This document shows, in pieces, positions 7,962 to 17,277 of a stretch of DNA of 64,000 nucleotides. The notes under the pieces are model-generated. The model worked only from the letters and a program-made list of their open reading frames with translations. It did no database searches and was not told the origin of the DNA. Source of the stretch: Nonomuraea fuscirosea (GTDB lineage Bacteria; Actinomycetota; Actinomycetes; Streptosporangiales; Streptosporangiaceae). Made by a program: the position numbers and the translations under genes. Location: contig NZ_PVNG01000005.1 of assembly GCF_003001935.1 (NCBI RefSeq), positions 62,001 through 126,000 of the forward strand. Direction: 5' to 3'. Each line of letters opens with the position of its first letter. Position 1 is the first letter of the stretch.

Positions 7962-10046
7962 ATGCCGGTCGGGGAACTGTTCAACCCGGGCTCGATCGCC
8001 CTCGTCGGCGCCACCGACAAGTCGGGCTGGTCCATCAGCACGCTGTCCAACCTGCGCACCCATGGCTTCACCGGCTCCGTCCACCTGGTCAACCCGCGCG
8101 GCGGCGTGGTGCACGGCCTGCCCGCCCATCGCAGCCTGACGGAGATCGCGCAGCCAGTCGACCTGGCGTACGTGATGGTGCCGACGGCGGCCGTGCTCGG
8201 CGTGCTGCGGGAAGGGGCCAAGCTGGGCATCCGGTGCTACGTGATCCTCACCGCCGGGTTCGGGGAGGCCGGCGAGGAGGGGGCTCGGCTGGAGGCCGAG
8301 ATCACCGCCTTCGCCGCCGAGAACGGGCTGACCATACTCGGGCCCAACGGCAACGGCTACATCAACGCCGCCGCCGGCGTGACCCCGTACGGGCTGCCCA
8401 TCGCCCAGCCGCTGCTGCGCGGCGGGGTCGGCGTGGTGCTGCAGAGCGGCGCGCTGGCCAGCTCCGTCCTGTCCTTCGCGCAGGCCCGCAACGTGGGCGT
8501 CAGCCTGCTCACCTCGATGGGCAACGAGTCCGTCGTCACCGTCACCGACGTCGTCGACTACCTGGTGGACGATCCCGCCACCAAGGTCGTCGCGCTGTTC
8601 CTGGAGAGCATCAGGAACCCGGCCGAGTTCGCCCGCGTGGCGCGGCGGGCACTGGAGGCGGGCAAGCCGATCGTGGCGCTCAAGATCGGCCGCAGCCGGC
8701 TCGCCTCCCACACCGCCCAGGCGCACACGGGGGCCCTGGTCGGCGACGACGACGTCATCGACGCCGCGCTGCGGCAGCTCGGCGTGATCCGGGTGCGCTC
8801 GCTGGAGGACCTCATCATCACGGCGGGGCTGCTGGCGGCCACGGGGCCGCTGCCGGGGCGCCGCGTCGGGGTCGTCACCCCGTCGGGCGGGGCCTCGGAG
8901 ATCATCGCCGACCGGGCCGAGGACGAGGGGCTGGAGCTGCCGCCGTTCGCGCCCGATACGGTGGCGCGGCTGGCGGAGATCGTGCCGTCCTTCGGCACCG
9001 TGCAGAACCCGCTCGACGTCACCGGCTACGTGCTCATCGACCGCACCCTGCTCGGCCGGGCCCTGGAGGCGGTGACCGCCGATCCGGGCATCGACCTGGT
9101 CATGCTGCTGTCCGAGCCGCCCAAGACGGCGCCGCCCGACCCGGCTCCCGTGTTCGCGACGTACGCCGCCAGTGCCCGGCGCATCGACGCCTCCCCCGTG
9201 CCGGTCGTCGTGGTGAGCAACGTGCTGACCGACGTCACCGAGTTCGGGCGGCAGGTGCAGCGGGAGACCGGGTTCCCGTACGTGGCGGGCGGGATCGAGC
9301 ACGGCCTGCACGCCATCGGCGCGGCCGTGCGCTGGTCGGAGCTGCGGGCCAGAGCGCTCTCCCGGCCGCCGGCCGCGCCCGTGACCCCTCGGGCCGTTCC
9401 GTCCGGCGCGACGGGGGTGTGGGCCGAGCACCGCGCCGCCGCCCTGCTGGCCTCGGCCGGGCTGCCGGTGGTGCCGTCGGAGCTGGTCCGCGAGGAGTCG
9501 GAGGCGGTCGCGGCGGCCGAGCGGTTCGGCTATCCCGTGGTGCTCAAGGCGGCGGCCGAAGGGCTCGGGCACAAGAGCGACGTGGGCGGGGTCCGGCTCG
9601 GGCTGGGCTCCGGCGAGGAGGTGCGGCGGGCCTGCCGGGAGGTGGCCGCCGCCGTGCCCTCGCTGGCCGGCATGCTCGTCCAGCCGCAGCGTGGGGGCGG
9701 CGTCGAGCTGCTGGTGGGCGTCGTACGGGACCCCGCGTGGGGGCTGACGCTGGCCGTGGGGCTCGGCGGGATCTGGGTGGAGGTGCTGCGTGACACCGCG
9801 CTGCGGGTGCTGCCGGTGGACGCCGCCGAGGTACGCGCGGCGCTGGCGGAGCTGCGGGGCACGGCGCTGCTCGACGGGGTCAGGGGCGGGCAGCCCGCGG
9901 ACCTCGACGCGGTGGCCGACGTGGTGACGCGGATCGCCGCGTTCGCCGGGTCGCTGGGTGACGCCCTGGAGTCCCTGGAGATCAACCCGCTCCTCGTGAA
10001 CGGCTCCCACGTCGAGGCCCTGGACGCCCTGATCACCTGGCGCTGA
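7962..10046 (+). CDS. Acyl-CoA synthetase, ADP-forming (fused alpha-beta type)
   Basis: A 694-residue NDP-forming acyl-CoA ligase. Domain order: CoA-binding Rossmann domain (about 1-130, FNPGSIALVGA), two succinyl-CoA-ligase-like flavodoxin domains (about 140-450), then a C-terminal ATP-grasp domain (about 475-690, FGYPVVLKAAA). The phosphorylated His of the family is His255 in AHTGALVG. It makes acyl-CoA from a free acid, ATP and CoA, so it is the entry step of the pathway. ATG 7962 has GGGGAG 8 nt upstream; a GTG at 7953 overlapping the acd stop is an alternative. Its last codons are partly repeated just downstream. Confidence 0.88.
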   Translation: MPVGELFNPGSIALVGATDKSGWSISTLSNLRTHGFTGSVHLVNPRGGVVHGLPAHRSLTEIAQPVDLAYVMVPTAAVLGVLREGAKLGIRCYVILTAGFGEAGEEGARLEAEITAFAAENGLTILGPNGNGYINAAAGVTPYGLPIAQPLLRGGVGVVLQSGALASSVLSFAQARNVGVSLLTSMGNESVVTVTDVVDYLVDDPATKVVALFLESIRNPAEFARVARRALEAGKPIVALKIGRSRLASHTAQAHTGALVGDDDVIDAALRQLGVIRVRSLEDLIITAGLLAATGPLPGRRVGVVTPSGGASEIIADRAEDEGLELPPFAPDTVARLAEIVPSFGTVQNPLDVTGYVLIDRTLLGRALEAVTADPGIDLVMLLSEPPKTAPPDPAPVFATYAASARRIDASPVPVVVVSNVLTDVTEFGRQVQRETGFPYVAGGIEHGLHAIGAAVRWSELRARALSRPPAAPVTPRAVPSGATGVWAEHRAAALLASAGLPVVPSELVREESEAVAAAERFGYPVVLKAAAEGLGHKSDVGGVRLGLGSGEEVRRACREVAAAVPSLAGMLVQPQRGGGVELLVGVVRDPAWGLTLAVGLGGIWVEVLRDTALRVLPVDAAEVRAALAELRGTALLDGVRGGQPADLDAVADVVTRIAAFAGSLGDALESLEINPLLVNGSHVEALDALITWR

Positions 10047-10064
10047 CCCGGCGCCCTGATCACC
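10025..10064. repeat. Duplicated 3' end of the acyl-CoA synthetase gene
   Basis: CGCCCTGATCACC occurs at 10025-10037 inside the last codons and again at 10052-10064, after the TGA at 10044-10046, with a period of 27 nt. It is a small tandem duplication across the stop codon. Confidence 0.7.
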
Positions 10065-10390
10065 CGGAGGCGGGTCGGCCAGCCGGAGGGAGCGGTACCC
10101 GTACCGTGACATGGGTGCCCTCTCCCGGCGGCGTCTCGACGACGGCGGCGACCGTGCGCACGGCGTCCACGACGAGTTCGGCCGGGGCGTCCTTGGTGAC
10201 GTACCCGTTGACGCCGGCCCGGATCGCGGCCAGGACGTCGGCGGGCCGTCCCGAGGCGGAGACGATCAGGACCCTCGTGACGGCCGACAGCTCCCTGATC
10301 TCGGCCACGCAGGGCCGGTCGGTGGCCAGGTGGAGATCGAGGACGAGCACGTCGTGGTCGAGGTCCGAACCGCGCAGGCGACTCGGCCTG
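10060..10390 (-). pseudogene. Two-component remnant: receiver fragment joined to a kinase tail
   Basis: The minus frame encodes a receiver-domain piece (LVLDLHL with the phospho-acceptor Asp, then the switch residue in VIVSASG-like context, then GYVTKDA with the conserved Lys). It runs straight into EGTHVTVRVPLP, which is the usual C-terminal end of a histidine kinase ATPase domain. The start of the receiver domain is missing and no output domain follows. The junction suggests an internal deletion fusing a LuxR-type regulator to a neighbouring sensor kinase. GTG at 10350 could start a 96-residue product, but a functional protein is unlikely. Confidence 0.6.
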
Positions 10391-10460
10391 CACCGATTCG
10401 GCTACCGGTCTCTGCAGACTCCGGCACCCCGATCCGGCCGATCGCCTCCGCCGAATCCGG

Positions 10461-10712
10461 CTACTCCACCTCCACCGGCAGCTCGTAGATCTCCGTCGTC
10501 GGATGCCCCGCCTTCTCGTGCACGCTCAGCACCGCCTCCTTCGACGGCCCCGACGACAGGCAGAACACCTTCCCGGAGTCCGGATCGAGCCAGGCCCGCT
10601 CGAAGTGCACCCCCTCCGCCTCCTCGACGGCCAGGTCACGCTCGTGCGCCGCGCGCAGCTGCTCCTCGGTCGCGCCGACGAATCCGCTGTGCACGTCCAT
10701 GAACTTCGGCAT
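10461..10712 (-). CDS. SCO4226-like nickel-binding / DUF4242 protein
   Basis: An 83-residue protein beginning MPKFMDVHSGF, the hallmark of the DUF4242/SCO4226 family, a small ferredoxin-like fold. Streptomyces SCO4226 binds nickel through residues including the N-terminal His. It ends with the family pattern HEKAGHPTTEIYEL. GGAGG lies just upstream of the start. The function of the family is not settled. It is flanked by the two-component remnant and the thiolase-like gene and shows no obvious link to the acyl-CoA pathway. Confidence 0.82.
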   Translation of the reverse strand: MPKFMDVHSGFVGATEEQLRAAHERDLAVEEAEGVHFERAWLDPDSGKVFCLSSGPSKEAVLSVHEKAGHPTTEIYELPVEVE

Positions 10713-10759
10713 GACGCACCCCCTCCTCCTCCTTCCAGTGTCCCTCCAGAAGTGCCGGC

Positions 10760-11887
10760 TCAGGGAAGGCGGTTCGACAGGACCAGCGTGGCGGCGGAGG
10801 CGAACATGCCGCCGTTGCCCAGCACCACGCTCACCTCCACGTCCGGCACCTGCGCCGCGGCCTCGCCGCGCAGTTGCCGCACCGCCTCCTGGATGGCGAA
10901 CATGCCGTACATCCCGGTGTGCGTGTACGACAGGCCGCCGCCGTTCGTGTTCATCGGGAGGCGTCCGCCGGGCGAGGTGTGGCCCTCGGCGATGAACGCG
11001 CCCGCCTCTCCCCTGCCGACGAAGCCGAGGTCCTCCAGGCCGTAGATCGGCACGTGGGCGAAGGCGTCGTACACCATGAGGTGGTCCACGTCCTCATGGC
11101 CGATCTTGGCCTCGGCGAAGGCCGCCTCTCCCGAGAGCCGGAAGCCCTTGGAGGTGGTGAAGTCCTCCATCTGCGAGATCATCGGCGACTCCGCGGACTC
11201 GCCGGAGCCGAGCAGGTAGACCGGGGAGCGGCGGGCCCGCTCCTCGCTGGTGACGATCAGCGCGCCGCCGCCGTCGGTGACCAGGCAGCATTCCAGCAGG
11301 TGAAGCGGGTAGGCGACCATGCGCGAGTCGAGCACGTCGGCCACCGTGATGAGATCCCGGTACATCGCCCGCGGGTTGAGGTGGGCCCAGCGCCGCTGCG
11401 CCACCGCGACCTCGGCCAGCTGCTCGTGCGTGAGGCCGGTCTCCTTCATGTAGCGCAGCGCCGTGATGGTGAACGACGTGGGCGGCCCGACCACTCCGTA
11501 CGGCAGCTCGAACTGCCCCAGCAGCGAGTCCGGCCCCATCCCGAAGCGGCCGGCGCCAACCCGTGAGCGGCCGGACTCCCCGTGGGTGATCAGCACGGTC
11601 CGGCACAGCCCGGCCCGGACGGCCGCGGCCGCGTGACGTACGTGGAACAGGAACGACGAGCCGCCCACCCCCGTGCCGTCCAGCCAGGCGGGCGTGATGC
11701 CGAGGGCGTGGGCGATCTGGACCGGGCCCGGCGTCCCGACGGTGGCGATGCCGTCGATGTCGTGGATGGTCATGCCCGCGTCCGCGAGCGCGTTCCTGGC
11801 CGCTTCCAGGTGCAGCTGGGTCGTGGAGTGGCCGGGGAGGCGGCCGACCTCATCGGTCTCGGAGGCGCCCGCGATCACGATGGTCAT
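10760..11887 (-). CDS. Thiolase-fold acyl-CoA lyase (Ltp2-like, DUF35-partnered)
   Basis: A 375-residue thiolase-superfamily / lipid-transfer-like protein. The residues of ordinary thiolases are missing: the nucleophilic Cys position reads GVGGSSF, and the C-terminal Cys position reads GNGGMF. Instead it has the VYDAFAHVPIYGLEDLGF block and GGGLSYTHTG typical of the Ltp2 retro-aldolase group, whose Tyr residues act in cleaving beta-hydroxyacyl-CoA. It starts with ATG at 11887, overlapping by ATGA the DUF35 gene that would be its partner subunit. Probable reaction: retro-aldol cleavage of a 3-hydroxy-acyl-CoA; ordinary thiolysis is less likely. Confidence 0.8.
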   Translation of the reverse strand: MTIVIAGASETDEVGRLPGHSTTQLHLEAARNALADAGMTIHDIDGIATVGTPGPVQIAHALGITPAWLDGTGVGGSSFLFHVRHAAAAVRAGLCRTVLITHGESGRSRVGAGRFGMGPDSLLGQFELPYGVVGPPTSFTITALRYMKETGLTHEQLAEVAVAQRRWAHLNPRAMYRDLITVADVLDSRMVAYPLHLLECCLVTDGGGALIVTSEERARRSPVYLLGSGESAESPMISQMEDFTTSKGFRLSGEAAFAEAKIGHEDVDHLMVYDAFAHVPIYGLEDLGFVGRGEAGAFIAEGHTSPGGRLPMNTNGGGLSYTHTGMYGMFAIQEAVRQLRGEAAAQVPDVEVSVVLGNGGMFASAATLVLSNRLP

Positions 11888-12291
11888 GCGGCGCCTCCCG
11901 CCGGCTCGAAGAGCGGCACGCTGACGTCTCCGCGCCGCTCGAACACCACCTGCAACTCCATGTCCAGCGGCAGGTGCTCCGGTACGTTCGGCACGCCCAC
12001 GATGTTCGTCATCATGCGCACGCCCTCCGCCAGCTCCACGACCGCGATCGCGTACGGGGCCTCGTCCTCGAAGCCGGGCGCGGGGCGGTGGTTGATGACG
12101 TAGGAGTACAGGGTCGCGCGCCCGCTGGCCCGGACCCATTCGACCTGGTCGCCGCCGCAACGGGGGCAGTTGGGCCGGGGGTAGAAGTAGTGCCGCTCGC
12201 ACGTCAGGCAGCGCTGGATCCGCAGCTCGCCCGCGGCCGTGCCGTCCCAGAAGGGCTGGGTCTCGGGCGTGGGCTTCGGTACCGGCTTCAT
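11884..12291 (-). CDS. DUF35 / OB-fold zinc-ribbon acyl-CoA-binding subunit
   Basis: A 135-residue protein with a rubredoxin-like zinc ribbon (CLTCERHYFYPRPNCPRC, about residues 27-44) followed by an OB-fold (DUF35). Such proteins form complexes with thiolase-fold enzymes, as ChsH2-DUF35 does with Ltp2, and feed them acyl-CoA. ATG 12291 has GGGAGG directly upstream; the TTG at 12303 is less likely. It is the first gene of a two-gene minus-strand operon behind the operator at 12312 and is coupled by ATGA to the thiolase-like gene. Confidence 0.86.
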   Translation of the reverse strand: MKPVPKPTPETQPFWDGTAAGELRIQRCLTCERHYFYPRPNCPRCGGDQVEWVRASGRATLYSYVINHRPAPGFEDEAPYAIAVVELAEGVRMMTNIVGVPNVPEHLPLDMELQVVFERRGDVSVPLFEPAGGAA

Positions 12292-12311
12292 CGGCCTCCC
12301 CAATCCTAGTT

Positions 12312-12328
12312 CTAGAATAACACTCTAG
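12312..12328. promoter_or_regulatory. TetR-type operator upstream of DUF35-thiolase operon
   Basis: CTAGAAT-AAC-ACTCTAG, one mismatch from the palindrome CTAGAAT-N3-ATTCTAG, flanked by further CTAG cores at 12306 and 12331. It lies 20 nt upstream of the DUF35 start. Confidence 0.72.
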
Positions 12329-12347
12329 ATCTAGGTTCTCCACGGAC

Positions 12348-12860
12348 TCAAGAGCTGGGGATGCCGTTGCCGTACCTCCCCCGCCCGGCCAGCACGTCCT
12401 CCAGCGAAGGCCGCAGGTCACCCGGCTCGCGCGGGCCCGGCTGGGCGAGCTGAATGAGCACGCCGTGCGCCTCCTTGGGATGCAGGAACACCTCCTGCCA
12501 GCGCGCGTCGGCCCGGTTGAGCCCGTGCAGGCGGTAGCCGCGGGCCGTCAGCCTGGCCACCGCCGTGCTCAGGTCGTCGACGTGGAAGTTCAGGTGGTGG
12601 ACGCCTCCCCTGCCGCGGGTGAGCTCGAAGAAGCTGTCGAAGAACGTGGATCCGGCCAGCGGCTCCATGAGCTCGACCTTGCCGCCGTTGGCGTAGGTGA
12701 GCTGCAGGGTGCGATATCCGGCGATCCCGTTGTCGCCGCCGCCTCCCAGATGACGTCCGCCGAGCAGGTCGCGGTAGATGGGCAGCAAGTCCGTGATGCG
12801 GGGCGCGGCCACGGCCGTGTGATCGAAGGACACCTCTAGGCCGTCGAGTTCCAGGTCCAC
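12348..12860 (-). CDS. VOC-family protein (methylmalonyl-CoA epimerase/glyoxalase-like)
   Basis: A 170-residue vicinal-oxygen-chelate protein with two beta-alpha-beta-beta-beta modules. Likely metal ligands are a His in SFDHTAVA (about 14), Glu in KVELMEP (about 64), and His in GGVHHLNFHV (about 87-92). The family covers acyl-CoA epimerases, glyoxalases and dioxygenases. Among acyl-CoA genes an epimerase of a 2-methyl-branched acyl-CoA is the most natural guess, but that is inference. GTG start at 12860 with AGGAG upstream; operator at 12887. Confidence 0.75.
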   Translation of the reverse strand: MDLELDGLEVSFDHTAVAAPRITDLLPIYRDLLGGRHLGGGGDNGIAGYRTLQLTYANGGKVELMEPLAGSTFFDSFFELTRGRGGVHHLNFHVDDLSTAVARLTARGYRLHGLNRADARWQEVFLHPKEAHGVLIQLAQPGPREPGDLRPSLEDVLAGRGRYGNGIPSS

Positions 12861-12886
12861 GCGGGGGGCTCCTCACTTCGGGAATC

Positions 12887-12903
12887 CTAGAATTTCATTC
12901 TAG
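12887..12903. promoter_or_regulatory. Perfect TetR-type operator upstream of VOC gene
   Basis: CTAGAAT-TTC-ATTCTAG is a perfect 17-bp inverted repeat and the best copy in the window. It defines the consensus used for the other sites and lies 26 nt upstream of the VOC start. Confidence 0.8.
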
Positions 12904-12956
12904 CCGCTCACTCTTGACGCCGCCGCAAGTGAGGAGCAGCATCGCAGAAGTAGATT

Positions 12957-12973
12957 CTAGAGCTAGCTTCTAG
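12957..12973. promoter_or_regulatory. TetR-type operator upstream of MFS gene 13014
   Basis: CTAGAGC-TAG-CTTCTAG, an imperfect copy in an XbaI-like CTAG-rich stretch (12951-12973), 40 nt upstream of the plus-strand MFS gene. With the site at 12887 it frames the divergent VOC/MFS promoter region. Confidence 0.65.
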
Positions 12974-13013
12974 AACAGTACGGGGGGTTCGGCCCGACCA
13001 AGAAAGGCTGGCC

Positions 13014-14333
13014 ATGAGGCTGTCCTACGCCCGCGAGCTCGACGAGTATCCAACCGGCGCCCGCCGCATGAAAATCCTCACGATGGCCGTGCTGGCCATC
13101 CTCATCGGCTCCTACGAAGGGCAGATCGCGCCCGTCGTTCCCCTGCTGCTCAAAGACCTCGACATGTCGCTGGCCACGTACGGCGCCGTCTCCGGCACGG
13201 CGGCCGTGGCGGGCGCCATCGCCTCCATCCTGGGCGGCCGGCTCACCGACCGGCTCGGCCGGGTACGCCTGCTCATCCCGCTCATGGCGCTGACCGCCAT
13301 CTGCTGCTTCGGCATGACCCTCGTGCACAGCCCACGCGACCTGCTGATCGCCCGCATCGTCCTCGCATTCGTGGACGGGGTGGCCATGGCCAGCACCGCC
13401 CCGCTGATCCGCGACTTCTCCCCGCGCATGGGCCGGGCGCAGGCGTTCGGCTTCTGGACCTGGGGCCCGGTCGGCGCGAACTTCCTGGCCGCCGCCGTCG
13501 CCGGCTGGACCCTGCCCATCTTCGACAACTCCTGGCGCTCCCAGTTCGTCATCATGGGCTGCTTCTCCCTGGTCATCTCCGTGGTCATCGCGCTGAACAT
13601 CGCCGACCTCTCCCCCGAACTGCGGGCCAGGATCCAGCACACCGAACGAGCCGGCACCCAGGTCGTCGACCTCGGCCGGCCGCCGCGCCTGCGGTCGCTG
13701 TTCAGCCGGCCCAACATCTGGGCGCACGTCGTCGGGATCTCGCTCTGGCTCGTCCTCTACATCACCCTGTCGCTGTTCGGGCAGACCATGCTGGTCGGAG
13801 CCCTGGGCATCAGCAGCGCCGAAGCCTCCACGATCATGGCCGCGTTCTGGAGCCTCAACCTGATCACGCTCATCGTGACGGGCCGGCTCTCCGACCGCAC
13901 CCAGCTGCGCAAGCCCTTCTCCCTGGCCGGCACCGTCGCCGCCGTCCTCGTCACCGCCTACCTCGCCGTCTCCCTCGGCCAGGAAGGCGTCTCCACCGGC
14001 ACGCTGATGGTGATCGGCGCCCTGCTCGGCGGCTCACTCGGCATCGCGTACGCCCCCTGGATGGCCAACTACTCCGAGGACGCCGAGGACGCGGACCCGC
14101 GTCTGCAAGGCACGGCGTGGGGTCTGTTCGGCTTCCTCAGCAAGGGCATCGCGGTGATCGGCCTGCTGGTCATCCCGCACGTGGTGGAGGCCACCAACTG
14201 GCAGACGTGGCTGTTCGTGGCTCTGGGCTGCCTCGTCCTGTTCATCCCGGCCATCCTCCTCTTCAACGGCCCCTGGCGCCGCCCGTCCCCCGCCCCCGCC
14301 ACCAAGGTCACCGCCGGCAAGGCCGAAGCCTGA
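13014..14333 (+). CDS. MFS transporter (12-TM), TetR cluster
   Basis: A 439-residue major facilitator permease with about 12 membrane segments and the motif A stretch GGRLTDRLGRVRLL (about 65-78). A second copy, GRLSDRTQLRKP, lies in the middle loop. It is divergent from the VOC gene and sits behind the operator at 12957, so it belongs to the TetR-controlled block. It is the best candidate for substrate uptake. The C-terminal tail is Pro/Ala-rich and cytoplasmic. Confidence 0.85.
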   Translation: MRLSYARELDEYPTGARRMKILTMAVLAILIGSYEGQIAPVVPLLLKDLDMSLATYGAVSGTAAVAGAIASILGGRLTDRLGRVRLLIPLMALTAICCFGMTLVHSPRDLLIARIVLAFVDGVAMASTAPLIRDFSPRMGRAQAFGFWTWGPVGANFLAAAVAGWTLPIFDNSWRSQFVIMGCFSLVISVVIALNIADLSPELRARIQHTERAGTQVVDLGRPPRLRSLFSRPNIWAHVVGISLWLVLYITLSLFGQTMLVGALGISSAEASTIMAAFWSLNLITLIVTGRLSDRTQLRKPFSLAGTVAAVLVTAYLAVSLGQEGVSTGTLMVIGALLGGSLGIAYAPWMANYSEDAEDADPRLQGTAWGLFGFLSKGIAVIGLLVIPHVVEATNWQTWLFVALGCLVLFIPAILLFNGPWRRPSPAPATKVTAGKAEA

Positions 14334-14383
14334 CCCGCGGTCTCGACGCCCCGCTCTCCAACCTGCGCCACGTCCCCGACCTT

Positions 14384-14431
14384 CACCCTCCGACCTGGAC
14401 GATCAATCCCAAGGGGTGCCTGCGGAGGGTG
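14384..14431. terminator. Possible long-loop hairpin between convergent genes
   Basis: CACCCTCCG (14384) and CGGAGGGTG (14423) form a 9-bp perfect stem with a 30-nt loop between the MFS stop (14333) and the stop of the minus-strand gene at 14440. The large loop makes a terminator role uncertain. Confidence 0.35.
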
Positions 14432-14439
14432 TGGGGCGA

Positions 14440-14829
14440 TCAGACGCCGGGGTCGACTTCGGGGTGCGTGAACCGTACGGGCTTGCCCAGCGACCGGGCG
14501 TAGGAGATCTCGGCTCGGGTGCTGTCTCCGATGTAGCCGCCGACTACGAGCACCTCATCAGCGAGCCGGATCTTCGCCCGGTGCAGCTCGTCGAGCCGAA
14601 CCTTCAGCGCCTCGGCCTCGACCGGATCGGACCAGAGTTCGTGCGGAGACTTCATGTCGCAACCCGGTTTGACGACGATCTTTCCGGCTATGGTCTCCCG
14701 CAGATCGGCCTCGACCATCTCGCTCATGAAACGGGTGGAGCCGCAGATCACGACGATACGCGGAAGGCTCAGCTGCCTCTTCGCGTCGGCGATCCCCTCC
14801 TCCGGGGTGAGCGGTTGCGGGTATGACAC
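14440..14829 (-). CDS. Nucleoside 2-deoxyribosyltransferase-like small protein
   Basis: A 129-residue Rossmann-like protein. VVICGSTRFM (about 25-34) and LVVGGYIGDSTRAEISYA (about 94-111) resemble the nucleotide-binding and Asp/Glu active-site segments of nucleoside 2-deoxyribosyltransferase / DUF4406 proteins, which are common on actinophages and accessory islands. ATG start at 14829 with GGAGG upstream. It stands alone next to a decayed transposase and could be imported cargo. The biochemical role is not certain. Confidence 0.62.
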   Translation of the reverse strand: MSYPQPLTPEEGIADAKRQLSLPRIVVICGSTRFMSEMVEADLRETIAGKIVVKPGCDMKSPHELWSDPVEAEALKVRLDELHRAKIRLADEVLVVGGYIGDSTRAEISYARSLGKPVRFTHPEVDPGV

Positions 14830-14899
14830 TGAATCCTCCTGGTGATGTGCTCCAAGAAGTGCCTACAGAGACGAGAACGAGAATGTCCAAGATCGTCTC

Positions 14900-15310
14900 A
14901 TGCCGAACGACGCGGACACCCTCGCAGCGCTCCAGGCGACAACCGACGACACGCTACAGAAAGACCCCGACCTGCTGCCGCGGCACCCAGGCCAAACGGC
15001 TCCTCCATGCCGTGCCCACCTGAGCAACCTCTTCACCTACCTGCCCCAGCAGCCCGGCTACAACAGGCAGTTGCGCTAGGCCGCCACCCAGATGTGAAGC
15101 ATCAACCGGCCCTGGCCACCACCACCTCGGCGTGGAGCGACGACATCTGGGTCGTGGACTCCACTCCGGCGAAATGCGCCGCTCCTACGAGACGGTCACG
15201 CGCTCCGACCTGGCAGACCAGGCCGAATACGGCTACTGCGCCTGCCAAAGACGCTTCTCCCAGGGCCTGCGCCTACACCTGGCCTGCACCCTTCAGGGCG
15301 TGCCCATCAC
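14900..15310 (+). pseudogene. Decayed IS982-type transposase
   Basis: Three frame-shifted pieces line up with actinomycete IS982-family transposases as I remember them. An N-terminal piece from ATG 14900 ends in LFTYLPQQPGYNRQLR and a TAG at 15077. A middle piece in another frame reads SAWSDDIWVVDSTP. A third reads SYETVTRSDLADQAEYGYC and GLRLHLACTLQGVP to about 15310. The segment before LFTYLPQQ is deleted, there is at least one in-frame stop and one frameshift, and everything after the third piece is gone. No terminal inverted repeats are recognisable. Confidence 0.75.
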
Positions 15311-15330
15311 CCAACCCACCAGACACCTTC

Positions 15331-15495
15331 GCCGCCCAGCCGACCAAGCAGCCCTCGCCACCCGAACACCCTCGCCGCCCAGCCGACCGAACAGTTCTCG
15401 CCACCCGAATACCCTTGCCGCCCAGCCGACCGAGCAACCCCGCCACTCAGACACCTGCGCCGCCCAACCGACCGAGCAGCCCCCGCCACCCAGTC
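15331..15495. repeat. Four imperfect 42-43-bp tandem repeats
   Basis: GCCGCCCAGCCGACC recurs at 15331, 15374, 15417 and 15459 with similar flanks (CGCCACCCGAACACC-like). The array follows directly on the truncated transposase and fills the space to the ettA terminator. Confidence 0.8.
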
Positions 15496-15550
15496 CGGCC
15501 GATCCGGCGCCTTTTCTGGACCGGCCGACCTGCTGACTCAGCCGCCACCC

Positions 15551-15587
15551 GATCAGCCAGGTGACCAACCAAGTCACCTGGCTGATC
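15551..15587. terminator. Strong hairpin after ettA
   Basis: A 15-bp perfect inverted repeat GATCAGCCAGGTGAC / GTCACCTGGCTGATC with a 7-nt loop (CAACCAA), 26 nt downstream of the ettA stop on the minus strand. There is no T-tract. Confidence 0.85.
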
Positions 15588-15612
15588 AGCCGATCGGTGG
15601 TCGTCCGGCCGA

Positions 15613-17277
<1,665 letters not shown>

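Noticed and set aside
14842..15564. A 240-residue plus-strand frame, Pro/Thr/Ser-rich
   Set aside because: It is a composite of one frame of the broken transposase and the 43-bp repeats, with no consistent domain.
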